A stretch of 64,000 bases of DNA. Source: Pithys albifrons albifrons (taxonomy: Eukaryota; Chordata; Aves; Passeriformes; Thamnophilidae). Position numbers and translations under genes: made by a program. The notes beneath the pieces are model-generated. The model was not told the origin of the DNA and ran no database searches. It worked only from the letters and a program-made list of their open reading frames with translations. Positions within the stretch are counted from its first letter, which is position 1. Each line of letters starts with the position of its first letter. The stretch is taken from assembly GCF_047495875.1 (NCBI RefSeq), contig NC_092497.1:76865463-76929462 (forward strand), written 5' to 3'. Shown in pieces: positions 49,101-59,010 of this stretch.

Positions 49101-51430
49101 CATGCGTTAAATGTGCATCTCTAATTATAATAAGATTTATGTACTAGGAACAAACAGCCAGCAACAGCAAGAACTTTGCAGCTCAAATCATTACTCATAT
49201 TCATAAACGTCATAAAAGCAAAATTAACTCAGGATATTTTTTTCTTGTCATTTACCGTCTGTGTCATACATGGCTATGACACTGCCAGAAGCAATTTGAC
49301 TTAAATAGCTCAGCCTCCAAAAAGTTGGACTTGTTTTCTGTGGCATCTCAGAGAAAACCCCTTTATTTTTGCAGGTATTTTTGCCTGTTTGTTCCGGGTA
49401 GGGAGTGAGAAGGTTGATTACTTTCCAAGTTGTACTGGAATACCCAAAGCAGCCCTTTTTTTCTTGTGCATCTCTAACAAAATGCAAACACTGTAAATTG
49501 AATTTTAACCATGAGGCTTACCATTCATTGCCATATTACTCTTGATGTTACTCTCCTCTTTATTACACCAGGAATGCACTTCACAATGGACAGGACACAA
49601 ATAAAACCTCTCCAAAGGAAAGGACTGCCATTTAGTTCTTCAGCACTTTCATGTATTTTTCCTGTATTTATACCTGTACAATGAACTTCTGCAAGGCAGA
49701 GGTGCTCATATTTCATTTGGAAACTGAGGGGAATATAGTACATGCAAAGATCTTCCCTCCTCTGCTGAGAAAACACAGAGAAAATGCAAAAGAGAAAATG
49801 CAAAAGAAAGCCATTTCACCACGGGGAAGACTTTGATTAAAGTGTTCAGAAGAGGACACAGGTAGATGGTCTTCAGCAACATTAATTAAAATGTGTGGAC
49901 TGGCTATGACCACATTGTGTAACACACCCACCAGAGACTACTGTCAGCAAATTATCACTGAAAAAGAGGAGGAAAGACTGTTGGTCCACCCACATGCATG
50001 GAAACAGGTAGAATGCAAATGGGAAATGCTGGTGATACAGTAACATAATTAAAACTCCCCAATATTTCCATTTCCCCTGCACGAGTCCACTCAAAGGTAG
50101 TTATCCTGCCTGCCTTATTCCCATGCATGTGCACTGCTCTCATGCTCTAATGGGCTGGTAGAGTGAGACTTGCAGAAAACTCCCCAGCATCACCTGCACT
50201 GCAAAGATGGCCCATGGGACTGCCCCTCTTCAGGGAACTTCCCTGTGTCTGCCAAGGGTCCACTGTGCCCCACCAGTCACTGTGGCAATGGCTGGCATGT
50301 CTAAAAAGGTAACAAACACTCCCCTGTCCCCAACTGCTGTTTATTTTGGATGTTATGAGGAAGTCAAGCTGTTTTTCCTTAATCTCACTGACTAATTAGA
50401 GAGCTGTGGTGCATACATTCCTGCTGAGAAATATGCTATGGGAGGAGGTGTCAGACCTCCTGACGTTTTGCCTCCATATCTGGCTCGTCTGTTCATCAGC
50501 AAAGGGCAAAAGGCAGTAGCTGCAGCTACTTGAATAAATCAAGCATGTGAACAACTGATCTTCGGCACAGAGAAGCCTTGGTTCTTGCTATTAAACCTCC
50601 CTTCTTTCCAGAAGAGGATGGCTGAATGCAAACTGCCTGCTGGATGTGGGCCCTGGCCAGTGCTGAATTCCAAACAAGTGTCTGGCAATTTTCTAGGAGA
50701 GATCCATCTGTTAGAGGTTGAAACTCCAAGTGTTTTAATGATTTAAGAGTATAGCTAGCCAGGTTCCAGCACCTGGGAACATTCCTTACACTGTATAGCT
50801 TACAAATATAAATACAGCAAGCATGCATAGCTAAGCACCGCACTCACTCCCACATGAGCACTGTTTGGCAAAAACAAAAAGGGATGGCTAAAGCATTCAT
50901 CTGCACTCTGCAAGCCACAGGGCATCCCAGCTGAATCACAGCCTTCAAGGCTGGCTCATTGCTGACCTTAATTATATATGTTTTATTTTAAACTGCCTGC
51001 CTTGAAAGATAATAATTATGTTTTTTCCCTAGTACAGGAACAAGGAGGACAGTATGACCATAGGTTCCCTGCTGTTCTGGTCAGATGGGAAGTAGCAACA
51101 AATTACTTTTTGCTTCAGTGCTGCCAGGACATAACCTAGCCTATGTATTGAAGAGTATACAGGCATTTCTAGAAAATCTAAAAAACCTTTGAAATGGGAC
51201 AAAGAACAAGTTCAGGTATCTTGATCAATCAGTGTTAAGAGAATTAAAACTGAAAATGTGATCATAATAAATGATACATTGCATCCCATAAAGAACACTA
51301 GAAACCATATAATAAAAGTACAAAGAGCCATAAGCATCAAAACAGCAGTTATTTCTGAAAAATAGCAGGAAATAAACAAATACCATGAGACTTGTAATAC
51401 TAAAAAAGAAAAATTAAAATGTTCGGGGAG
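46160..51430. other. unique non-coding sequence
   Basis: About 5.3 kb with only short chance open frames. It has an (AAAC)n run near 48,420-48,437. No exon, RNA gene or mobile element recognised. Confidence 0.35.
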
Positions 51431-51479
51431 TTTTTTATTATTATTGTTGTTATTATTGTAATTATTGTTGTTATTATTT
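51431..51479. repeat. (TTA/TTG)n microsatellite
   Basis: About 49 bases of TTA units mixed with TTG, after a T6 run. Confidence 0.9.
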
Positions 51480-52448
51480 CTGAGGCTTCCCTTCTTCCTC
51501 CATATGAAGATTTCATGGCGATAAAACAGTACTAGGAAAACAGCAGCCCCTTATCTTCTTCACAGGGTTCCATACAAGGGGGAGAGCAATCAATTCCTGT
51601 CCTATTTGAAATGCTCCAGCAAGGAGCACAGCCTCCCTCAGCTCTTTCTGCAGGCAAGAGTGGAGAGTATACCTGAGAGCCCAAGCCAGCTTGCAGCTAC
51701 CCTCCTCCAAAACAGTAGAACTCCCAGGAATGAAACACATCAAATATTGAGAGGTCAGAACAGAAAAGGTCAGCAGGAAAATATCCTATTTCACTTTGTT
51801 CCTGTAGAGAGTGAGACTTTTAACCAACCTCTGGTAAGAGAATATATCTTATATTGAACTCCATGTCAGGGTTCAGAAAACAAAGGAGGCATCAGGAAAC
51901 TACTTGGAATAGGTATTAAAAAAAAAAACAACAAAACAAAAAAACCAGCAAGAGTAAAATGGTCTGGCACGAGAACAGACACTCATTTCCTACGGTAAGG
52001 TTCATTGCCGTGTTTGTTACCTCTACCCAGTGGGCATAAGGATTCAACTAATGGCCAAAAGCAAATGAACTACATTTCAGATGTTAGAAGAAATCTTTAA
52101 GTTCTGACACTGCCTGGAGAAAATTCTTATTTTTAAATACGGATGACTATATTACAAAAAGATAAAACAGACAATTTCAAGCACAATGTCATCTCTAAGA
52201 GGAAGCTTTTAAAAGTGTGCAAGTGTTCAGCAAAACAAACAGAAAAACACAACAGAAAACCTCTGTGTCTTTTTTTACATTTCAGGAAAGTGCCCATAAA
52301 ATGTACGTGGATTATCTTAGATTTGCTATCTCTGATCCAGCAGTGGGCTGGGAAATAGAGTCCCCAGATATTTTCTGAAAAGCTTGTACTTTTCATATTT
52401 AAGCAGGTTTCAAATAATGTTCTATGTTTATACTAGAAAATAACACAA
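51480..52448. other. unique non-coding sequence
   Basis: No supported gene; a run of A with CAA units lies near 51,920. The CR1 tail begins at its right end. Confidence 0.4.
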
Positions 52449-53467
52449 CACAGAATTGGAGCATCATGTAATGTTTTAGGTTAGAAGGGATCTTCAAAAT
52501 TCAGCTAGTCCAACCCCTTTGCAATGAGCAGTGACATCTTCAACCAGGTCAAGTTGCTCAGAGCCCTGTCCAACCTGAATCAGAATATCTGTGGGGATGG
52601 ATCATCTACCAGCTCTCTGGGCAACCTGCACCAGTGTTTTACCATTCTCAGAGTAAAAAAGTTCTTCCCTATATCTAATCCGAATCTACCCTCTTTTAGT
52701 TTAAAACCCTTACCCCTTGGCCTACCGCTACAGGACCTGCTAAAAAGCTTGACGCTATCTTTTATATAAGTCCCCTTCAAGAGCTTTCTCTTTTCCAGGC
52801 AGAACAATGCCGACTCTCTCAGCCTTTCCTCATAGTGGAGATACTCCAGCCCTATGGCTCTTCCTTTGGACCTATTGTTACATGTCCATGCCCTTTGTAC
52901 ATTAGGGGCTCCAGAGCTGGACACAGTGCTCCAGGTAGGGACACAAAGGAGCAGAGGGGCAGAATCCCCTCCCTTGCCCTGCCAGCCATGTTACTTTTGA
53001 TGCAGCCCAGGACTAAACTGGCTTTCTCGGCTGCAAGTACACATTGCCAGGTCATGTCCAGCCCTCTGGCCCACCATCACCCTCAAGACCTTTTCACCAG
53101 TGCTGCTCTCGATCTGTGTCTACATTCATACTGGGGGTTTCCCCAATGCAGGTGTAGCACCTTGCACTTCATCTTCTTAAACCTCCTCATCTTCTCATGG
53201 GCCCTATTCTTGAGCTTCTCCTGGTCCCTCTGGATGGCATCCTGTCCATCAGATGTGTCAGCCTCCCCACCCAGTTTGGTAACATCTACAGATTTGCTGA
53301 GAGGATGTGTTTAATCATGATGTCGTGATGTCTGTGTCATCACTGATGATATTAAACAACACTGGTCCCAGTACAGACCCTCGGAGAACACCACTTGTCA
53401 CCAACCTCCACTGGGACTCTGAGACATTGTCCACTATCCAGTTGGATGCAACTGTCCAACCTATTTC

Positions 53468-53758
53468 TCAGTCACTGAATGGTCCGACAATCAAATTCAT
53501 ATACAGAGAGAAGGATTTGGGGGGGGCGGAGGCGGGTGCTTTACAGAAGTCCAAACAAATTACATCACTAATCCTTCTTTTGTTCACTGATGTAGTCATT
53601 CCATCGTAGAAGGTCACTAGGTTGGTCAGGCAGGTCTTGCCCTTGGTGAAGTTTTGCTGGCTGTTTTGAATTACCTTCCTGTCCTCCATGTGTCTTAGCA
53701 TAGCTTGTAGAGGATCTCTTCCATGGTATTCCCATGAACAGAGGTAAAGCACTCCCAT
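53468..53758 (-). pseudogene. CR1 reverse transcriptase fragment
   Basis: An open frame of 96 codons with RT fingers/palm block residues ([24 protein letters not shown], motif A region LDFCKA). The segment after KA does not follow the CR1 pattern and the frame then stops. A continuing fragment of the same protein (CR1 C-terminal thumb) occurs at 52,580-52,924. It is non-functional. Confidence 0.8.
53519..53536 (+). promoter_or_regulatory. G8 run with two overlapping GC-box-like motifs inside CR1
   Basis: A run of eight G is followed by CGGAGGCGGG, creating GGGCGG and GGCGGG motifs of the Sp1 type. They lie in the diverged part of the CR1 copy. There is no evidence of promoter activity; G-rich slippage is an equally good explanation. 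Confidence 0.3.
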
Positions 53759-53819
53759 TTAATTTTTAGCTTCTTCATGGCATGACCTCGCCAGTAAGGA
53801 TTCCCTAAGACCATTTCAT

Positions 53820-53842
53820 TGTCGTCATCATCATCATCATGG
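53820..53842 (-). repeat. (GAT)n-rich 3' tail of the RTE-like LINE
   Basis: The minus strand reads ATGATGATGATGATGACGAC shortly after the ORF stop. RTE-type LINEs commonly end in short simple repeats rather than poly(A). About 60 unexplained bases separate it from the CR1 start. Confidence 0.65.
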
Positions 53843-53873
53843 CTGGGCTTTGCAAACAAAGATTTGGAAAGAT

Positions 53874-54340
53874 CACTACCCATGCTTGCTGCAAGTGTGC
53901 TGGTGGTTAAAGAGGCCAATGTGGGATAGGCAAGCCCAGTCGGAAAAGGCACAGTGGAAACTCTCCTTAGGTGATATTGGTGAGGAACAGTTCATTCTGC
54001 ATTGTCTTTTCTCCTCGAGACTAATTCTATGTGTGTTCTCAAAGGAAGCATCAGCGTTGTGAATGGTGTGTAACCATGAATCCTGACTGGAGGCCAGAAT
54101 GAACCGTTGATGGCAGTCAATATGGCAAAGGCTAAGGTACTGTTTCAGGGAGTCCTTGTATCTCCTCTTCAGAGCTACTCTCTTGCAGCAGTTGGTGGTG
54201 AGTTCTCCATAGAACACAATCTTTGGAAGGGGGTGGTCCTCCATCCTGGAGATGTGCCCTGCCCAGCACAGCTGCATTCTCATCAGCATGGCCTCAATAC
54301 TGGTGACCCCTGCCTGTTCAAGAATGGACACATTAGTCAT
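53874..54340 (-). pseudogene. RTE-like LINE ORF, C-terminal domain with zinc-finger-like end
   Basis: A continuous 154-codon open frame ends in a natural stop. It begins NVSILEQAGVTSIEAML, includes AGHISRMEDHPLPK and RYKDSLKQYLS, and ends in CAFSDWACLSHIGLFNHQHTC. The tail has the spacing of a C2H2-like finger (Cys-x-x-x-x-Cys then His and Cys), but the second ligand position reads Ser and flanking residues vary, so the finger has probably decayed. Such fingers are thought to help LINE proteins bind nucleic acid. It belongs to the element spanning about 53,790-57,780. Confidence 0.85.
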
Positions 54341-54725
54341 GTAATCAGACCCGTGGATGTTTAAGATTGAATGGAGGCAGTGCTGATGGAAGCATTTAAG
54401 GAGCCACAGGTGGTGGCAATAGATGACCCATGCGAAAGAGCAGACAGTACAATGGCTCAGTAGACACTGATCTTTGTACTTTTCTTTAGGTGTTTATTGC
54501 ACCAGACTTTTATATGGAGTTTTCCCAAGGCTCTGTATGCCTTTGCTAACCTGTTGTCTATCTCTTTGTCAATGTTACTGTCCGAGGAAATGATGCTTCC
54601 CAGATAGGTGAACCGCTGCACTGACTTAAGCTCTGATTCACCTATGGTGATGCGGGGATGATGGAAGACTTCTTGAGGTGCAGAGAACGTCTGTCTTCTT
54701 CAGGCTGACTTCCAGCCCAAAAAGC

Positions 54726-55824
54726 TCAGCAGCCTCTGCAAAGCAGAGTTAAGTGCTGCAGAGCTGCTTCTGTGTAAGCAACAAGGGCAGCATCATCAGC
54801 AAAAAGCAACTTGTAGACAAGGTGATTTGGGGTCTTGGTGTGGGCCTTCAGTCGTCTTAGGTTGAATAGGCTTCCATTGATACAATATCGGATGTAGATG
54901 CTTTTTCCTTCATCGAGGTCTGCTGTGGCTCTTTGGAGCATCATGCTGAAGAAGATTGTGAATAGAGTTGGTGCAAGAATGTTTCACACCATTTGTTATT
55001 GGAAAGGGCTCAGAGAGAGCATCACCATTTCTGACTTGTCCATGCTGATCCTCATGTAGCAGGATGATCATTTTGAGGAACTTAGGGGGACATCCTAAAT
55101 GTTCCAAGATCTGCCACAGGCCATTTCTGCTCAGTGTCAAAAGCTTTGACGAGGTCAACGAAGGTTACATAGAGTCCTTTGTTCTGTTCCCTACACTTCT
55201 CTTGCAGTTGTCTGAGAAGAAATACCATTTGTATGGTGCTTCTGTTGGCGTTGAAACCACACTGTCTTTCAGAAAGAAGATCTTCTGCCATACTGGGTAC
55301 TAATCTGTTCAGAAGTATTCTTGCAAGGATTTTACCAGCAATGGAGAGCAAAGTAACACCTCGGTAATTCAAGCAGTCTGATTTTAATCCCTTCTTCTTG
55401 TACAGGGTGATGATGATTGCATCACAGAGATCTGGTGGTAGTTTTCTTGTGCCCAGCAACACAGCTCATGAAATTTAGCATGGAGTGTTTGACCTCCATG
55501 CTTCCAGACTTCAGGTGGAATTCCATCAACCTCAGTTGCCTGGCCAGTTTTCACCTGCTGTGTGGCCTTAAGTGTCTCTCCCATAGTAAGGGCTATATCC
55601 ACTTAGGTTTTCACTGGTTTTTGTGTAATGTGCTGAATTGCTGAACCTTGGACTACACGGGTGGCACTGAAGAGAGTCTGAAAGTGTTCAGACCATTGAT
55701 TCAGGATGGAGGTTTTATCTGTGAGAAGCATTTGGCCATCTGTGTTCAGCAGGGGGCTTTGAGCCTGGTGTGTGGGTCCGTACACTGCTTTCAAGGCCTC
55801 ATAGAATCCTCTGTGATCACCCAA
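54726..55824 (-). pseudogene. RTE-like LINE reverse transcriptase region
   Basis: Consecutive frames (55,824-55,603; 55,602-55,384; 55,462-55,082; 55,158-54,910; 54,944-54,726) reproduce a LINE reverse transcriptase, which copies the element RNA from a nicked target. Seen: GDHRGFYEALKAVYGPTH, VDGIPPEVWKHGG, SDCLNYRGVTLLS, motif A FVDLVKAFDT (55,162-55,133), motif B region NGVKHSC (about 54,993-54,973) and motif C FADDAAL (FADD at 54,803-54,792). Motif B normally reads GVKQGC, so the Gln-Gly pair is lost. A frameshift directly after motif A and others elsewhere split the frame. Motifs A and C are intact. Confidence 0.9.
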
Positions 55825-56094
55825 ATCTGTACATAGTTTTGTCTTTTCTGCTAGGTCGAGCCACCATTTGTTCTGGATGTCTCAAAGTTTCTGTTGGAGC
55901 TTACTGCATGCAAGACGAAAGGCAGCTTTTCTTCCAGGGCAAGATGGCTGAGCAAGGTGTGCTTGGTGAGCAGTTCTCTTCTTCTTCAACAGTTCCTGGA
56001 TCTCTTGATTGTTTTCATCAAACCAGTCTTTGTTTTTCTCAGAGGAGAACCCTAAGGATTCTTCAGAGGACTGCAGGATGCTATTTTTAATATG

Positions 56095-56989
56095 TTACCA
56101 AAGTGTTTCAGGAGAGGGATCTATGGGATTGTCTTTAAGTCTAGTTTGAAGGTTCACCTGGAAGCTGTCTCTCACTGTAGCTGTTTGAAGATTGTTAACT
56201 TGGAGTCTCCTCTTTGGAATTCTACCCCTCTTAGGTCTGGGCTTAAAGTGGAGGTTAGGTTTGCAACGCACAAGGCGAAGGTCTGTTTGACATTCTGCAC
56301 TAGGCATCACTTCGGTATGATGGACATCACCAGCATTTCTCTGTTGCACTAAGATAAAGTCAATGAGGTGCCAGTGCTTGGATCGAGGATGCATCCAGGT
56401 TGTCTTCAGGCTGTCTTTCTACTGAAAGGTAGTGATGTAGTGTTGATGATGGTGAGCTGCTGTTCTTCACAAAACTCTAGCAGGAGGCGTCTGTTTTCAT
56501 TGCAGTTTCCAACGCCATGCTTGCCCAGTACTCCTTTCCAGGCTTCAGAGTTCTTTCCTACTCTGGCATTGAAATCACCAAGGATTATGATCTTATCATC
56601 TGCAGGAACCTTTTGGGTGAGGTGGTACAGGTTGGTGTAGAGTTTATCTTTTTCCACAAGGTCAGCTTGGAGCTTTGGGGCATATATGCTTAACTGGTGT
56701 GTAGTGGGAGGTGCAAGGACATAATGTGGTCAAAATGACCTGTTGGCAAATTTTCAACTTCGGAGGCAATGGAGTTCTTTATCACAAAGCCAACTCCTGA
56801 AACGTGACTTTGAGTTTTGGGTTTTTCTGACCAGTAGAGTGTGTAGCTGGCACCATGTTCTTTAAGGCTGCCTTCCTCATGAAGACGAACTTCACTGAGA
56901 GCAGCAATGTTGATGTTGAGTTGTGACAGTTCATGGGCAATTAGAGCAGAATGGCACTCAGAATGTCCACTATCCACAGTATCAAGCAT
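56095..56989 (-). pseudogene. RTE-like LINE apurinic-type endonuclease domain
   Basis: Three frames in order (56,989-56,690; 56,657-56,406; 56,394-56,095) give the target-nicking endonuclease. Seen: AALSEVRLHEEGS with the catalytic Glu region, SGVGFVIKNSIAS, GDFNARVG (Asp and Asn in place, about 56,579-56,556), KHGVGNCNENRRLL, HPRSKHWHLIDFILV and CQTDLRLVRC. The last block normally contains Asp-His; here Leu replaces the catalytic His (codon CTT at 56,280-56,278), one base from His. This and frame changes between the three segments would inactivate nicking. Confidence 0.88.
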
Positions 56990-57429
56990 GATTCTGATGT
57001 TCCAACATGTTCAATTTGAACACGCCTTTGGAGGCGGGTGTATGCCTTTATCTGTCTTTGACTGCATCAGAAGATGACCACTGGCCATGGTTAGGCAACT
57101 GGGTGAGGGGTGGAGATGAGCTTTGGTTAGGCCACCTTTTCTAGGCCCCTCTCCACGTGGAGCAAGCAATTGTCTCCTTAAAAAAGGCTGCTTGGTCATT
57201 CAGGATGCTGCCTCACAAGAGTGTCATCACTGGGGTCACTCTCAAGCAACCAATATCCTGAACTGCCTGCACACAGGGTTGGGTCTACAGATTCCAGCTA
57301 CTTCCTGTCACCTGCTGTTTTGACCCTCAACTGTCACTACAGGGCTTTGCAATGTGGGTGAACCCTTCAAGCCTGCGCAATGGATTTTTTAGGGGAGGCA
57401 CAGCATGTGTGGAACTGGCCCCACCCTTT

Positions 57430-57660
57430 ACTCCTAAGGTTCATCTGCCAGGGCCAAGCGAGCTTGGATGGTGACAGCGAATACCTCAGGGCACAGGTTT
57501 AGTTAGAGAATCCTTCTCTTAGATGGATGGCCTTACAGGGCTGAGAGAGCTCCATCTGTCCGTGTTTTGGAGTTAGAGTTGTCCTTCTCCTAGGATGGTT
57601 GTCAGAGGGCTAGCGAGCCCATCCTGCCCGTGGACACACTTTGTCTGACCCTTCAGTTGA
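57430..57660 (-). repeat. imperfect repeated blocks in the RTE-like 5' UTR
   Basis: Three related blocks (in plus orientation starting near 57,441, 57,533 and 57,601) share a core of AGGGC, then GAG/CGAGC, then CCAT/TGGAT and a CTTCTC...AGGATGG segment. Tandem promoter-like units in the 5' UTR are known in several LINE families; here the function is inference. The copies are diverged and of unequal length. Confidence 0.5.
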
Positions 57661-57780
57661 GACCTGTCTGGCATAGGAGACCCTACCGGAGCACAAACCA
57701 CCATAGCACACAACCTCATGAGGTCACGCAAGCTTCTCCCTCATGGCAAGGGGGTGTCTGTGGAGAAGATTGCATTATCA

Positions 57781-58854
57781 GTACTATGACAATTACACAG
57801 CACACCAGTACTTACAGCCCAGATTTATTTATGCTGTACAGAACAAAAGAATTATTTTTCCTAAATACGGCAGGTGGGAGAAATGAATACAGTTGTCATT
57901 TAACCACTTAAGAATAATTAATGGCCTTCATCTGACAGCTGGATCCAGTAAAACTAGTACTAATCTGACAGCTGCATGAGCTCAGATCTGACTGGTTTCA
58001 CTGTGATATGAGCTGATCTACTACTTCACATGGACAGCAAATGAGGGAAACAAAGAGTGGGTTTACACTGTGCATCATAACTTTTACCAGTTCCATTGTC
58101 AGCAGGCAGACATATTAGTGATGTTGACCCTGGAATAGGAAAGGACATGGTTTATTATACAGTTAGATCCTACTAGAAAAGTGCCGGTCTCCTACAGGTC
58201 ATTTGAGCTATATCAGTAATGTAACTTTAAATGTAGACACAATAAAGAAAATCTGGGAATACAGCTATCCAGGTGAATCTTAACAGTATAAGCTACAACA
58301 AAATAGAACAATCTGCACTTTCAGCTACTCCATAAATACTAAAGCCAGATATCTTCAGTAAATGCAAGTAAACATCAGTCCAGTGATTTTCACACAACTG
58401 CAGCTAATACCACTGAGAAATTATATTGTTCAGTCAGGAAGACATGTGGTAAAATTGTCAAAGAGGACATTCTAGGTTCCATTTCAAAGGCCACATTTAA
58501 GTAGACATTTATTCCCAGAAAATATTTGCTCTAATCTCTTGAAACAGATGCAAAATTATGTATCTTTAGAGTTTGAGGTGCAAGACAGTTTCTGCAAAGT
58601 TTTGAAACTTGTGTCTTCATGCCACAAGAAGAACCTCATTCTTCTTCCCTCTTTCAATTAAAAGACATGTTAAGCAGAATGGTACTGTTCACATTAGCAG
58701 GAAAGCTCATCCCCTGGCAAAATGAGTCTGTAGCATTGTGTATCACTGAGTCATAGTCAGGCCAGTTCTCAGCCCTGCTGCTGGGAAATTAGTGTTGTTC
58801 CTAAGGCATAGATGCCATCTCTGCTTGGCCATCCTCACTGGGAGGAAGTAGTTT
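57781..58854. other. unique non-coding sequence
   Basis: AT-rich DNA upstream of the RTE-like element. No continuation of the CR1 that lies at 52.4-53.8 kb was seen here, which argues against a simple RTE insertion into that CR1. Confidence 0.4.
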
Positions 58855-59010
58855 AGAGGATCCAGATTCACAGAGCCAGATCTGACACTGCCTTTGTAAC
58901 TTTGGGCAAGTCATTTCCCCACCACCACAGTTTCTGCTGCTGCAAAATCACTGCCTGCCAGGATGAGAGGATTTATTAATTATTGTTTATAGAACTTTAA
59001 GACAGTTAAA
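58855..59010 (+). mobile_element. MIR SINE fossil
   Basis: The sequence follows the MIR pattern: GATCTGACACTGCC, TTTGTAACTTTGGGCAAGTC, ATTTCCCC, CAGTTTCTGC, GCAAAATC, GAGGATTTATTAATTA and TATAGAACTTTAAGACAG. This matches the MIR core and tail order (TTGGGCAAGTCA ... GAGGATTAAATGAG ... AGAACAG). The internal spacer is altered. MIR is a tRNA-derived SINE active before the mammal-bird split and occurs in birds only as rare old copies. Confidence 0.75.

Larger units (their letters stand above)
52449..53765 (-). mobile_element. CR1 LINE, 5'-truncated copy of about 1.3 kb
   Basis: Read on the minus strand, the element enters the reverse transcriptase near [11 protein letters not shown] (about 53,735), runs through [24 protein letters not shown] and [10 protein letters not shown] (53,540-53,690), then the C-terminal region. 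The 3' UTR follows, with GGTCCCTACC, GCACTGTGTC, GGAGTATCTC and CTAACCTAAAACA, and the copy ends near 52,449 in a decayed CR1 tail. The frame is broken many times. The region after LDFCKA is strongly diverged and contains a G8 run. It lies immediately 3' of the RTE-like LINE in the same orientation. Confidence 0.93.
53790..57780 (-). mobile_element. RTE-like non-LTR retrotransposon, nearly full length (~4 kb)
   Basis: On the minus strand the order is: a GC-richer 5' UTR with related blocks (about 57,780-57,000), apurinic-type endonuclease (56,989-56,095), linker and reverse transcriptase (55,824-54,726), C-terminal domain ending in a zinc-finger-like motif and a stop at 53,874, then a short 3' UTR with GATGATGATGATGACGAC (about 53,820-53,840). 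The protein is of the type annotated in databases as craniofacial development protein 2-like or endonuclease-reverse transcriptase. Several frameshifts, a damaged endonuclease motif and a damaged RT motif B show the copy is dead. RTE elements are absent from many birds; the avian family AviRTE is known from scattered orders. Assignment to the RTE superfamily is fairly firm; membership of AviRTE itself is inference. No target duplication was found at the uncertain ends. Confidence 0.88.
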
